The notes under the pieces were generated by a model. It was given only the letters and a program-made list of their open reading frames with translations. It was not told the DNA's origin and did not search any database. 64,000 bases of DNA, taken from the NCBI RefSeq assembly GCF_904849725.1, contig NC_058519.1, forward strand, positions 532,960,316-533,024,315, given 5' to 3'. Below, one piece after another: positions 11,477 to 23,135 of this stretch. The position numbers and the translations under genes are program-made. The stretch's first letter is position 1, and each line of letters starts with the position of its first letter. Origin of the DNA: Hordeum vulgare subsp. vulgare. Lineage: Eukaryota > Streptophyta > Magnoliopsida > Poales > Poaceae.

Positions 11477-11640
11477 GAAGAAGAAGAAGAAGAAGAGAAG
11501 AAGAAGGAGAAGGAGGAGCAGACCTTCTCCTTCTTCTCCTCCTTCTAATTCTCCTTCTTCTTCTCCTTCTTGATTTCTTCTTCTTCTCCTCCTCCTCCTC
11601 TTTCTTCTCCTCTTTCATATTCTCCTTACCTTATTTTCCC
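11477..11640. repeat. Polypurine-to-polypyrimidine inverted tract
   Basis: A GAA/GGA-rich run (11477-11519) is followed by a TTC/TCC-rich run (11523-11640), largely its reverse complement. The resulting long ORF encodes only Arg/Glu then Leu/Ser runs and is not a gene. The tract probably belongs to the CACTA sequence on its right. Confidence 0.75.
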
Positions 11641-12613
11641 CAACAATGACATAATTAGCCGATTTAGCTCCAAAATGACATAATAAGCTCAAAATGGCAT
11701 AAGAACCTTGGTTAGCTCATGAATATTATATACTTAGCTTGTTTTCCTCTAAAATGACATAATTATCTCAAAAACATCATATGTTGTTCCTCTTTTGACT
11801 TTCTTATTCGTATTTTTTCATATTGGATGTAATACATGCATGGAAGCTGGCATTCATGGAGTGCCTTATTAGTTCTAGTTTTCATTTGAGTTGATGAACA
11901 ATGTCGAACTATATGTTTATGTATCTATGGATGAACAGTGTAAAACTTTGTATGTTGGTTCTTTTGATATATGGGATGTACATAGATGAACTTTATATGT
12001 ATATCATGTATGTGTGGTGAACTATATATATGTGTTGTGAAATATATATATATATATATATATGTGTTGTGAAATAATAAAAAAGAAACAAAACATAAGC
12101 TATATGGGCTCCTTGCCGTCTGCCAGATGATGGCAAAGCCTTTGCCATTAGCTGATAGACGGCAAAGGTGCCACATGGCACCCAACTGTGCACCCTGGGG
12201 GGCAGCAGCAGCTGGCCATATAGCTTCTTTGCCGTCTGCAGACGACAAAGACCTGGGGCGAGCATACGACAAAGACCTAGGCAAGCAGACGACAATGACC
12301 TGGGGAAAGCAGACGACAAAGGGGATGAGGTAGGCAGACGACAAAGCCTCCGTTAGCCCTAACGGAGGCGTCGCCTGTCGGCTGCCGTCTCAAATTATTT
12401 GTCGACTGCTCGGTGCCAGATACTGACGACAAAGAGTTTTGCCGTCTGCTTAGGGTAGGCTGACGGCAAAGAAGCTACAATGTCGTTGTAAGCTGACGCA
12501 AAATCTTTGCCGACAGGTGTTCTCTTTGCCGTCTGTGGATTAATCAATGCCGTTGGTTGAGTCCTCTTTGCCGTCTGTTATGGCAGACGACAAAGAAGTT
12601 GATTCCTATAGTG
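11641..12613. mobile_element. CACTA transposon terminal fragment
   Basis: The right end reads, on the minus strand, CACTATAGGAATCAAC followed by TTTGTCGTCTGCC-type units. Motifs of the form TTTGCCGTCTGC/GCAGACGGCAAAG recur in both orientations over about 12110-12600; they are the subterminal repeats of CACTA (En/Spm) elements. Left of them is AT-rich sequence with CAAAATGACATAAT-like phrases and an (AT)n run at 12043-12062. No transposase ORF is present, and the left end is missing against the gypsy remnant. Confidence 0.8.
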
Positions 12614-12616
12614 GGG

Positions 12617-14063
12617 GGCAAAGAGGGACACCTTGCTTGGGGAAGAGGATGCAATAGCCACCGTGGCCATTCCCATTACCTCACCACTTTCGTCATCGTC
12701 ATCATCCTCATCAGAGAGGTACTCTTCTTGAGCCACCAACAACTTTTGGGGCATCTTCTTGGAGAAGTTGTTCTTGTTAGGGAAGGACTTGGCTTTGTCT
12801 TTGCGAATAAGTTTGCCACCATTGTCTCCCCTCTTCTCATAATGATAGTCTTCCAGAAAGAGACTAACATTGGCACAATTGTAGCAAGTCCTCACGCCTT
12901 GCTTGCCCTTGGACCCACTCGAGTTGTTCATGGAGAAGTTGGGCATTGAGTTTTTCTTGTTGACCCAAAATTGCCTTAATGCAAGAGCCATGTGCTCGTG
13001 GTAAGCATATTTGGTGTCTTTGGGACAACTGACCTCTTCTTCTTCTTCGTGTTCTTCCAAAGTATCCTTGGCCTTCAAAGCAAGGTTGGAGGAGTCTTTT
13101 CTTGACCGTTGGACATGAGCAAGAGCATTGTCGACGGTCTTGTTTAAATTTTTCATTACTATGAACTCATCCTACACATGACTTGAGGACAATGAGTGAA
13201 AGTATGACCTTTGTTGGATGACGGAGGACATGGCCTTGTTGAAAGGCATGATGGCCTTGAGAAACTTCCACTTGACCCAATTTTCATCCACATCCTTGCT
13301 TCCATGATCTTGAAGAGAAACGACAATAGTTGTCACTCTCCGGTAGAGCTCATGAGGGTCCTCAACTTCTATCATCACAAATTCATCGGCCGCATCAAGA
13401 ATCACTTCATAGTTGGACCATTGAATACTTGAGCTCCCCTTATACATGGAAATCATGTTCTCCCAACAATCTTTGGAACGAGTGAAGGGACATAGGTGAT
13501 CAAGATCTTCGATGGGAACAACTGCTTGAAGGATGAACAAGGCAGAGTGATTAGGGTGATTGTCAACCTATTTTCTTGGTGTGAGGTTGCTTGGATCATC
13601 TGGGCAGTACCCTTGCTCAATGATTCTCCAAAGTTGTGTTGATCTGTGATTCAAATGAGTCTTGATACAAAAAACCCCAATTAGAAAAATCATTCTTAAC
13701 AAGTTTAGGAGGAGTACCAAGGTTAATAATATGCGGTGGGTGAGCCGGTCCTCCATAGACCGTGGGAGGAGGAACCGAGGCAAAGGTATTTTCCCCATTC
13801 GTTCCTTGAGGCAACTTATTTTTATCACTACTAGCATTCTCCTTCTTGGAGTTGGTCTCCGACTCCGAAGCTGTGGGATTAACTACATGCAATGTATCGG
13901 TACAAAGTTTGACGCCTTCAACGAAATCTCTGAGCATGTTTTTGACCTTGATAGCTACTGATGATCTAAGAGAGGAAATAGCCTCATTTAGATCCTCTCG
14001 GGTGACCGAGTTCACAACCCCGGACTCGGGAAACTCCACAACCTGTTCCCCGTCATCAGCCAT
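12617..14063 (-). pseudogene. Ty1/copia gag, broken and truncated
   Basis: Read on the minus strand from MADDGEQ at 14063. Pieces lie in three frames: 14063 to about 13660, then about 13665-13172 with a stop near 13570, then 13156-12617. They cover the gag core of the UBN2 type (phrases WENMISMYKG and PHELYRR) and a degraded zinc knuckle starting TCYNC near 12880. An acidic stretch (EDDDDDES) follows. Gag is cut at about 12616 by the CACTA terminus; no protease or pol remains. Confidence 0.85.
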
Positions 14064-14100
14064 ACTCTTTGGATGGTGAAACCCTTAATAAAGAGACATA

Positions 14101-14112
14101 GCTCTCATACCA
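14101..14112 (-). other. Primer-binding site of minus-strand copia element
   Basis: On the minus strand this reads TGGTATGAGAGC, next to the LTR end and upstream of gag. It matches the Met-tRNA type site with one change. It fixes the element's orientation. Confidence 0.75.
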
Positions 14113-14114
14113 AT

Positions 14115-15664
14115 TGGAAGGATCGATATGGTTGACTAGAGGGGGTGAATAGGCAACTAACAATTTTAAGCTTTTCTTTAACAAATTAAGTTTAGAAACA
14201 AATAGGTTGTCTAGATATGCAACTAAGTGAGCAACCTATATGATGATAGCAACAATAATAACAAACAAGTAGCAAATACAAGTAAAGGTAAGAAGTAACC
14301 ACAAGTTGAACCGATGAAGACGAGTATGTGTTTCCGAAGTTCCTTCCCTTTGAGGGGAAGTATGTCTTCGTTGGAGCAGTGTGGACGCATAATGCTCCCC
14401 AAGATTCCACTAAGGCCACCATATTCTCCTCACGCCCTCCCAGAATGCGAGATGTCGTGATTCCACTAGTGGTGCCCTTGATGGCGGCGACTGAACCTTT
14501 ACAAACAAGGTTGGGGCAATCTCCACAACTGAATTGGAGGCTCCCAACAAAACCACAAAGCTTGACCATAATGGAATATGGCTTCGAGGTGACCTCTTAC
14601 GTCTAGGGTGCTCAAACAACCAAGAGTAACAAGATCCGGGAGGGATTAATGGGGGGAACAACGTTTCTCTTGGGGGATGTGTGGATCAAGTCCTTCTCCT
14701 CCAAACCATAGAGCATGAGCAAGTATTGATGGCTAGGGAGAGAGATCGGGCAAGTTTGAGCTCAGGAGCAACAATGGAGCTTGGAGAGGGAAATAGGTAA
14801 GGTCTCTTGGGAGAAGAAGTCCTATTTATAGTGTGGGAAGAACCCGGTCGTTACTTTGCCCACTGACGCACTTAAGCGGTAGTACCGCGCATGGGAGCGG
14901 TACTTCTGCTTGCACGAAAGTACCGACCACCACAGGCAAAAGAGCATGGCCTGGGAAGCGGTAGTTCTGCAGGAGCAGTACTACCGCCCAGCACCAGCAA
15001 TACTTCCGCTCCACATTTTCGACACGGGCTAACGAAGCGTTAGAAAAATTATAAGCGGAAGAAATAATGGAAGGGGGCGGCAGTACTGCTGGAGCAGTAC
15101 TACCGCTCCTTCCCAAGCGGTACTTCCGCTTAAACTGAGAAGAGGCCCCGAAGATGCTAGAGAGGATAAATAAGCGGAATGGGGGGGTGGACCGTGAGGG
15201 CGACAGTGCCGTTGGGGTTGTACTACCGCTCCTCAGAGCGGTACTTCCGCTTAAGTTACTCTGAAGGCCTAAGGGGCACAAAAAAGGCTTCATTGTGCCG
15301 GGAACAGGAAGGGGTGCAAGTGTGTGAGAGGAGCGGTACTTCCGCTTAAGTTACTCTGAAGGCCTAAGGGGCACAACAAAGGCTTCATTGTGCCGGGAAC
15401 AGGAAGGGGTGCAAGTGTGTGAGAGTTTATTACTCCCAACCTTTCCAAAAAACAGTTCCCCTCTTATAGTACGGGTTTACCTATGACTCAAGTCCACCAA
15501 CACTAAATCGATAGATAAACACTGTCTTCTCTTTCAACCACTCGGGGATAAATAACCGTATCGTGCCACCTGATAATTCTATGAAAGTTTAATGCACACG
15601 ATTAGTACACAAGGGGCATCGTCATCAACCATCAAAACTACTTAGGATAAATTGTGCTCTTACA
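14115..15664 (-). repeat. 5' LTR of minus-strand copia element (1550 bp)
   Basis: On the plus strand it runs from TGGAAGGATCG to TTGTGCTCTTACA; on the minus strand it opens TGTAAGAGCACAA. Its start shares the CTAGAGGGGGTGAATAGG phrase with the solo LTR at 47536, and both carry GCGGTACT(A/T)CCGC palindromes, so they belong to related families. It contains a 95-bp tandem duplication. Confidence 0.78.
15236..15425. repeat. 95-bp tandem duplication in copia LTR
   Basis: 15236-15330 and 15331-15425 are identical apart from one base near position 45 of the unit. Each unit starts with GAGCGGTACTTCCGC and ends GTGTGTGAGAG. Confidence 0.92.
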
Positions 15665-17584
15665 ATCGCGTCTGACTAGGCCGCATGCTCCAAGTACATT
15701 CGGGATTGGGGGCTTCTTTGGTGCCCCTTACTAGTAGTGTGCTTTTGTGCCACATGTGGCTAGTGTGGTGTTAGCAACAATGTTTGGTATTTCCATGAAC
15801 ATCGTTGGTATTTGGGCAAATTAGCAGTTGGATCCCTTAACCACACTTTGCTAGTAGCAAAATCTTAAAAGGGGTTTCCGCAGTAGTGACTAGGACATTG
15901 GTTTGGCCAATAATTTCCAAGCCGATGGGTCCTCTCGGTTGGTTTCATAAATAAAATGGGCTAGGGAGACGATCACCATTGGCCCACCGAGACAAGTGGG
16001 TCGATCCAAATTTAGATGCCCAACATTAGTGGGTTGTTATAATGTGCATGCCTTTACAAGTTTGTTACATTTGTGTTCATATAAATTTTTTAGACTGTTG
16101 GCCAACCTTATAATGCAAATGATTCATTGTAGAAATAGAATCGAAGCTGCCCATGTTCCTTTTATTTGTTTGAAAAAATAAATTCTAAGTAACTTAACTT
16201 AACAAAATTCTCTATAGCTAAATGATGCTGGTTGAAATAATGTGGTTGGTAAATGTTCCTTGTTCTTGTGCAATCTAGTATCAAAATGGATCGGACCATA
16301 TTGGCCAATGGAAGGTGAGGCCACTCACTATTGGACCATTGGTTGACTCCATGTCCCTGAACAAAATAGAGGAGTCGGAAGGGACCAGGTACGGGCCAAA
16401 GTGGGTGGCCCATTCTCATCATGAGAATATCCAAGTCAAACAATGAAGTGTGATTTTTATTTATTTAACTCAATCAATTTTTTACTTTATTTAAACTTTG
16501 TTAAAATTCTAGTGTTTGTAATAAATGATATTCGTCAATTCAGTTCTTTCAAACTTAATTATTAATTTTAATATGCATGTAAATCTTATTAATATATGAT
16601 TTTGATAAATTGAAGAATTTTAGTTGTGCCAATTGGACCGCCATGGTATAAAATCCTCGCCATGCCACTACAAAACTTTATTGAGTTTAACATGATGTAG
16701 ACACAATGATAGGTGCTCCATGTAAAACCCTTTTTATGAAATATACACGATGTGTTCTTCGGGTTAAATACCAATAGATCAGATCTTGCCATCGTGGTTC
16801 AGTCCACATCAGGTGGTATTCAGAGCATGGGGTTGCTCATGATACTTTGGAGAGAATGACTAGTGTGCCTTCATTAAGAAATCTAAGCTATGGATTTCAG
16901 ATGGAGCAGGAAAGCCATTGGAGTGGCCTTTTTCATACTTGTGTGGTGGTGGCAAAGCACTGAGATGCAACAAGCACCCACATGAGTTTGGTCAATGCAA
17001 GAAGCACCGAGATGGTGGCAAAGCTGGAGCTACCAACACCATCACTAATGCAACCATACTTGTTGCATTGGCGTCACGAGAAACTCACTGTCACACACCA
17101 TACCAAGGTACCTTTTTTGTTGAAAAAACTATTTTGGGAGGTTTTGTGCGACATGATTTCGACATCGACGATTCCGTGTCACTTGTTGCGGGGTGAGTCA
17201 TGGTACGTGGAGCACAGTGTTGCATATGACAGTGTCACACATAAATGCAATATCAAGATGGTTAAGAAGTGCAGTCTCATGCTGATAGGTGAGAAGCCTT
17301 TCATTGGTTGAAGAAGAGAGCATCCAAAAAAGTTAAACGTGCAAGAAGAAGCAAAAAACCAAGGAAAAATCTGCTGAATTTCTATGGGCGTAGTTCATTC
17401 CATTGATGAAAATGTTATGAAAAAAGATGAAACAAAATCGAGTATGGTTTCTCTTTAGGAGGAAGAGGGTGATACAACCAGCTCTAGTTTTCGTCGTACT
17501 AATGACAAAGATGACATACAAGCAGCTCAATGTTTCATCTACACACACGAATTAGTGTGGCGCTTGTTCATGCTTCATCAAGAT
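15665..17584. other. Non-genic spacer, probable old LTR-retroelement debris
   Basis: No credible ORF; the longest (92-109 codons near 16918-17311) resembles nothing I know. TGGTATTCAGAGCATGG at 16814-16830 looks like a primer-binding site, and TCCACATCA just before it could be an LTR end, so part of 15900-17300 may be a decayed LTR retrotransposon. No partner LTR was seen. Confidence 0.4.
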
Positions 17585-17790
17585 CAAATTGCTTGGAAAG
17601 GAAAGGTGAGGCTGCATTTAGTCGTTTGTCTTGTTATATTTGATTACGAAGGTCGTAGAATTAATGCGTAGGGTTTTATATGGGTTGATCTTTGGAAACT
17701 TACCGGCCCTCACTTTCACCGCGAGTTCCACAGCCCGGTCCTTCTTCCTAACCTCCTTGGTGCTTCCTTTCTTACACATGCCGAGGAAAA
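17585..17790 (-). pseudogene. Relic of the 3' end of a KCR-like gene
   Basis: The block aligns with about 19032-19225, the 3' flank and last codons of the KCR gene. Shared phrases include the TTGCTTGGAAAGG region, TTACGAAGGTCGTAGAATTAA and CTTCTTCCTAACCTCCTTGG. Read on the minus strand it gives LGMCKKGSTKEVRKKDRA against LGMSLGIRKMGRAKEARKKA of the gene. The KCR stop is lost and no upstream exon was found nearby. I infer a diverged duplicate that has mostly been lost. Confidence 0.7.
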
Positions 17791-18319
17791 TGGAATGTCC
17801 TTCTCGCTGGTTTTTGGAGGGATGTGGATGTGTTTGGGAATCTCAATCTTTGTTGTTGTTGTGTGTGTGAGGGGGGAGCTATTTTTGGGTTTATCTAGAA
17901 AATTATATGTACCGAATGGGTATTGGGGATGGGTTAGACACCTATTATTCATAACTAGCTAATTCCCCTTGCGTTGCAACATGGGCATACATATTCTAGT
18001 TCTTCAAAAACACCAATCATGTCCAGCATAATCTTACACTCATCATATTCTAGATTTTTGTAAGATTTATTTAATTTGAGTATCGGTATGGGACGACAAG
18101 GAAAGTTTTGATTTATATGAGTTTCGTTAAGATTTGGTTTGATTTGAGTATGGTAAGGGAAGGCAAGTATTTTTTTATAAATGGAGGCAAAATATTTTCC
18201 TCATCCATTAATTACGAACAGAATAGAGTGTGTTATACATGCTCAGATCTACAAAATGGATTACTCTCCGAGAATGGTAATCCCTAAATTTTTTTGCTCC
18301 CACGACCACCCAAAGAGAT

Positions 18320-18745
18320 GCCTCTAGCTTGATGTTGTTGAGAAAGATTGATGCTCGCATGCACTTGTTGCAATAGACTCGGGCGTTCCTTTCATTCTAA
18401 ATGGACCAAGAGATGAGCATGGTGAGGGATTCCCAAGCTTTATGATTTTGAATGTTTTTCCCACAACGGTTGGTCCAACATTTTTTGACTCTTCGATCAA
18501 GGTGCCACGAGGAGGTCTTAAGATACTCAAGATGTGACCACTTGTTGATCAAGGTTCGGTGACCAAGGGTAAATCTACACTTGTAGAGGAGGTGAGACCC
18601 GAATTCTTGCTTACAGAAGGGGGTAAAGGCCGCAGCTAGGCCATCCCCACTTTGTCAACCTATTGATAGTCCATCTCCTATCTTAAAGCACCAACCACAC
18701 GAAGAATTTGATTTTTGGTGGTGCCCAAGCTTCCACACTTTGATC
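18320..18745 (-). pseudogene. LINE fragment with zf-RVT domain
   Basis: Read on the minus strand, this encodes pieces of the zinc-binding C-terminal domain of plant LINE reverse transcriptase, for example PFCKQEFGSHLLYKCRF near 18570-18610 and later SSWHLDRRVKK. Frames are broken. It sits between TTGCGTTGCAACATGG near 17970 and TTTAATAGAATAGATAG near 18836, which may be the borders of a larger unidentified element. The rest of 17791-19020 shows no gene. Confidence 0.6.
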
Positions 18746-19174
18746 TAGTTGAGTTAATGAATGACGTGGGAGAGGGGCGCGGAGAGAGGGTGGAGGCGGA
18801 GAGGAACGCACAACGCCAGACTCCTATTTAATAGAATAGATAGTGCTGGTTTTTCGGAACTAAAGATTTTTTTTATTGATGGGTTGTAAATTTTACTAAG
18901 TTCTAGACATGCATAAAACCTTGTATGCAGCGTAAAACACTTTTAAAAATTATAGGTTCTAAACACAATCTAAAACTTTGATCAAAATTCAGAGGCATGG
19001 ATATATATCGCAAATTAAGCCATAGTACAGATAAAATTGCTTGAAAGGAGAAGGGAGGCTACATTCATTCGTTCTTCTTGTTACAATTAGTTATGAAGGT
19101 TGTATAATTAACACACATATTTTCATCTCAGTCGGTCATTGAGAGCGTAGGTGCCTTTTCTTTCAGCGTTCGTG

Positions 19175-22100
19175 TCACACCGCTTTCTTCCTGGCCTCCT
19201 TGGCGCGGCCCATTTTACGGATGCCGAGGGACATGCCGAGGACGTACCTATCGACGAGGGACTCGGGCACCACAGAGAAGAGGAACCACAGTAGGGCGTG
19301 CGGCCAGTAGGGAGTGCACCGAGGCTGGTACCCAATGTAGCGCACGGCGGCGCGGGCGTACGTCTCCGGTGACGGGGCGAACAGCGACGCCTGCTTGATC
19401 GAGGCCATCTTCGTCGCCACGTACATGGGTACCTGCCAAATAAGAGAAATATGACATGACGTTTGTATTTTTCTATTTATTTGTATTTTTCTAAATATAT
19501 ACTCCCTCCGTCCTAAAATTATTGTGTTAAATTTATCTAAAAATAAATGTATCTAAATACTAAAACGTAACTACATACATTCATATCTAGATAAATCTAA
19601 GACAAGAATTTTGGGACGGATGGAGTATGAACATCACCATGCCTGACATGCAAATAACGGAGATAACTGAAATACAACAGTCCTCTACAAGAGTGATTAG
19701 CTACTACCTGGCATTGCACATCGATGCCTTTGTCCTTGTACTCAACATATAGGCTTCGCGAGAACTGATCCGCATACCTGAGAAATTGGAAACACTTTAG
19801 TTTCAGGGGTGTTTCTTTTCATGGATTTTTTGGTGTAGGGACTAAAAAAGTCCCTTTTAGTCCCATGTGAAAGAAACAGGAGGGACTTTTAGGGACTAAA
19901 AGAGGGTATTTGAGACTAAAGTAAGAAGTCTCTATGAGAGGGACTTTTTAGGACTTTTTTGGCTCTTTTTCCAACAATGCCCCTACTTTTAGCATGTCAT
20001 TTAATAACTTCTAGTATATTAGTAGGGGTAATATGGTCTTTTTGCATGTCATTTAATGACCTCTAGTCTATGTTTAGTCCTTGGAAAAAAACGGATAGGG
20101 ACTAAAGACTTTTTAGTTGGGACTAAAAAAAGTTCTATGACTTTTTTAAAAAAAGAAATAGTTTAGTCCAAACAAGTGTGTACGTGCCTTGCAATTAATG
20201 TGGGTGTGTAACTTCTTCCGAGTTCACACACACGCGCGCGTGCACACACATACTTTTTATGAGTTCGTATTTAGTTTTACACTCTATAGTCAACTTTTTG
20301 AAACAAATAAAGGCATGTTGTACTCCCTTCGTACTTAAATATAAGTTTTTTAAGATATTTTACTAGGTGTCTACATACGAAGCAAAATGAATGAATCTAT
20401 ACTCTAAAGTATGTCTATATACATTCGTATGTAGTCCATTAGTTGAATCTCTGGAAAGACTTATATTTAGGAACGGAGGGAGTATAATCTAGAGAAATCA
20501 TTGACCTGCAAAGAAAAAAATATAGAGAAATGAAATATCATCTCTAGTACTACGTGTGTGCAATTTGTAACTTCACAGTTGCAAAGGATGTAATTGCTTT
20601 GGTATCACAGTATCACTGTGAAGAAATGGAATACCGTGTGCTACCCATATGGTAAGGGTCTGCAGATTTTATTTTTTTCTTAAAAAAAGGGCTTGCAGAT
20701 TTGAGCAAGGTCAAATTGCCATATTTTCCTTCAAGTGATTTTGTTGTATAATTCAAGGGTATATTTCACTCATTACTGGCCTCATTGACATCGAAGTGCC
20801 AATGATCCATGAGATGTTGATAATTTAATTCAGTGCTCGGGCTCATCTACATCCAATGAACAGTTAAAAATTAGGAGGAAAAAAAACTGTTTTTTCTATG
20901 GTGCAAGATGCTCAAATGTGTGATGTTCATGAAAATTACTGGTTATTTGGACATTCGAGGAGCGAGGAGCAACGATAAATTTCGGGTGTCTGAGAAACTT
21001 CACCAAATCACACCCGACTTGGTCTTTTTCGGATATTCAAACTTCACCAAATTTTATATGAATTTTGATTTTGCTAACCACATGTTCCATGCGGTCAAAC
21101 TTCACCAAATTTTGTACGGACATCACACATATGAACATATTGCACTGCAAAAAAAAATTCAGAATTTTCTTTTGCTATTTAAGGCGATTTAACCATTCAC
21201 ATCCGGGCTCATCTGAGCCCAGATGCAGAATAGCCGCGTCCGTGAAAAGTTTAGAGATAAAATATGAGGAAATTCAATATGTGTTTACATTATGCTTATA
21301 GAAAAGTTTAGAGATAAAATTGGCGAGATATAATATTTTTTGTTCTAAGAAAATTCGTGTAATTATTTTCCAATATAGGTTAGGTGGCCTCCGAGCCTAA
21401 CCGTGGATTTGACATGCCGGGATAGAAAAGAGGTTAATAGAACAAAATGTGGAATAATACATGCCATGATTGTGTGTAAAAATAATTAATTAGAGAAAGA
21501 TAATTTGGAATCAGTTAACACTTCTTTTTTTGAGTGGAAAATCGGTTAACATTTCGCTTACTTATGTGACACACTATCGTACACTTTTTATCAAATCAGA
21601 TGAAATACCGCAAAAAAAAAGTTGCTGAAATAAGATGAAATATGCCACTGCTACAAACGAAACGTGGGCTCCTGCTTACGTGTGATGTGATTTATGTTGA
21701 TAACATAAGGAACAAAAACCTAGAACGGGTGAAGGACATCCTCCTCCTAACGGACTTCGTAATCAAGGTTTTCTTTAGGCGAATCACTTCGTAGCCAAGT
21801 TTAAAATGCACTCTTTTATTTGTTCATTCATATTTTTAACACCTATAACAAGAATGGAACAAACTTCAAAAGCGGTTCAAGGGCAGGGCCGAGGAGGAGT
21901 ACTCACGCCTTGGTGGCGGCGTAGACGGTGTAGAGCGGGGTGGACGGCATGATGGAGGCGGCGCCGGATCCGATGGTCACCACGGCGCCGCGCTTGCGCT
22001 CCACCATGCCAGGGAGCACGGCGTGCGTCACCCGCGTGACGGTCTCGACGTTGAGGCGTATCAGGTTCCTCCTCAGCTCCTCGTCCACCTCGTGGAAGTA

Positions 22101-22535
22101 GCGCGCGTACGGGTAGCCGTGACCCGCGTTGTTGACGAGCACGCCGACGTCGAGTCCCCTGATGGACTCCGCCAGCGCGGCCACGTTAGCGGCGAGCCCG
22201 TCGGCGGCGAAGTCGATGACGAAGGTGCGCACCTCGGCGCCGGGGAACCTAGCGCTGACCTCTTTGGAGACCGAGGCGAGCTTGTCCGGGCTGCGGCCGA
22301 CGAGGAAGAGGCCGAGCCCGGCCGCGGCGAGCTCGAAGGCGAGCGCGCGGCCGATGCCGTCCGTGGCGCCCGTGACGACGGCCCATGCGCCGTAGCGGCG
22401 GCGCAGCGGCTTGGCTGGGCGGAGGAAGGCCGCGTAGAGCCACAGCGCAAGGCGCGCAGCGGCGCGTGACGCGACGAGGAAGCCCACCGCCGCGAGCGCC
22501 TGCGCCCACGCCGGCTGCGCGCTTGCCCCGGCCAT
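19175..22535 (-). CDS. KCR1: Very-long-chain 3-oxoacyl-CoA reductase (beta-ketoacyl reductase, KCR/GL8 type)
   Basis: Three coding exons on the minus strand: 22535-21907, 19777-19708 and 19432-19175. They make 957 nt and 318 residues, the usual KCR length. Introns are canonical (donors GTGAGT and GTAGTA, acceptors CAG). This short-chain dehydrogenase does the second step of fatty-acid elongation at the ER, reducing 3-oxoacyl-CoA with NADPH for waxes, suberin and sphingolipids. Visible features are a hydrophobic N-terminal segment (about 12-38), the cofactor motif TGATDGIG (55-62), NNAG (135-138), a catalytic serine around 190, and YAATK (Y205, K209). The protein ends KKAV, a fitting dilysine ER-retrieval signal. 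The ATG follows a GC-rich leader, with a TATA box about 100 bp upstream. Intron 1 (2.1 kb) and intron 2 carry MITEs. It could be a paralogue rather than the main KCR1 gene. Confidence 0.92.
19502..19625. mobile_element. Stowaway MITE (Thalos-like) in KCR intron 2
   Basis: 124 bp with ends CTCCCTCCGTCCTAAAAT and its near reverse complement, between TA duplications at 19500-19501 and 19626-19627. Confidence 0.9.
19806..20184. mobile_element. Probable MITE in KCR intron 1
   Basis: About 380 bp of GGGACTAAAA/TTTTAGTCCC motifs in both orientations, opening near GGGTGTTTCTTTT and closing near GTTTAGTCCAAACAAG. This resembles common grass hAT- or Harbinger-type MITEs. No clear target duplication, so the ends are approximate. 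Confidence 0.5.
20323..20482. mobile_element. Stowaway MITE, 160 bp, in KCR intron 1
   Basis: Ends CTCCCTTCGTACTTAAATATAAG and a matching inverted end, flanked by TA at 20321-20322 and 20483-20484. Same family and reconstructed length as the MITE at 29388. Confidence 0.9.
20485..21900. other. Rest of KCR intron 1, no recognised feature
   Basis: AT-rich intronic DNA. The phrase AAACTTCACCAAAT and variants recur around 20997-21110, suggesting a decayed short element. No supported ORF. Confidence 0.4.
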
Positions 22536-22634
22536 GCGATGGGAAGGAAGCGAGCGCGGCCGCTACGGTGAGAATGTTGGGCAGCGGGGAGGTGTGGGTC
22601 AAGCTGGTGGGCGATGGTGCGGTCGACGGCCATG

Positions 22635-22643
22635 CATATATAG
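22635..22643 (-). promoter_or_regulatory. TATA box of KCR
   Basis: On the minus strand CTATATATG lies about 100 bp upstream of the KCR ATG, in otherwise GC-rich DNA. Position and sequence fit a TATA element. Confidence 0.7.
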
Positions 22644-22953
22644 CCCCGGTAAGAGGATGATGGTTGGGGTTGGCTGCTTGGTGCTTGCTGTGGAGTTTCG
22701 TGGGGTCGAGCGCCACTTGCTCGAACGCTGTTAACTTATTGATTAACTGACTTTTTTTTTGGCCATTATGCAACATTCCCACGATTATTATTATTTTCCA
22801 ATATATTTTCTAGGAAATTTTCATATTGTATTATTAAAAGTTAATCCTAATAAATCACTGTCAACGTCGTTTGTTCCAACAATCCCTGCGAGCGATAATC
22901 GGCAGCACAATCTCCATGTCTCTAAAATCATGAACATGCTCACATTAAATGTA

Positions 22954-23123
22954 CTTCCTTCGTTTTTAAATATATATATTTTTTAAATTTAATAAGAAAC
23001 TATATATAAAATAAAATAAATGAATCTATATTTAAAAATATGTTTTAAAAATATGTTTATATACCTTCGTATGTAGTCTTCTAATGAAACATTTTAAAAA
23101 CATATATATAAGAACGAAGGAAG
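22954..23123. mobile_element. Stowaway-like MITE, AT-rich
   Basis: Ends CTTCCTTCGTTTTTAAATAT and a matching inverted end, flanked by TA at 22952-22953 and 23124-23125. Confidence 0.8.
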
Positions 23124-23135
23124 TAGAGGTTCTTA

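Noticed and set aside
11477..11649. Extension of gag into Arg/Glu and Leu runs
   Set aside because: Chance frame through a polypurine/polypyrimidine tract after the deletion point.
12557..12949. 130-codon plus-strand ORF
   Set aside because: It spans the CACTA end and runs antisense to the copia gag; a shadow.
22023..22469. 148-codon plus-strand ORF
   Set aside because: Antisense shadow of KCR exon 1, created by its high GC content.
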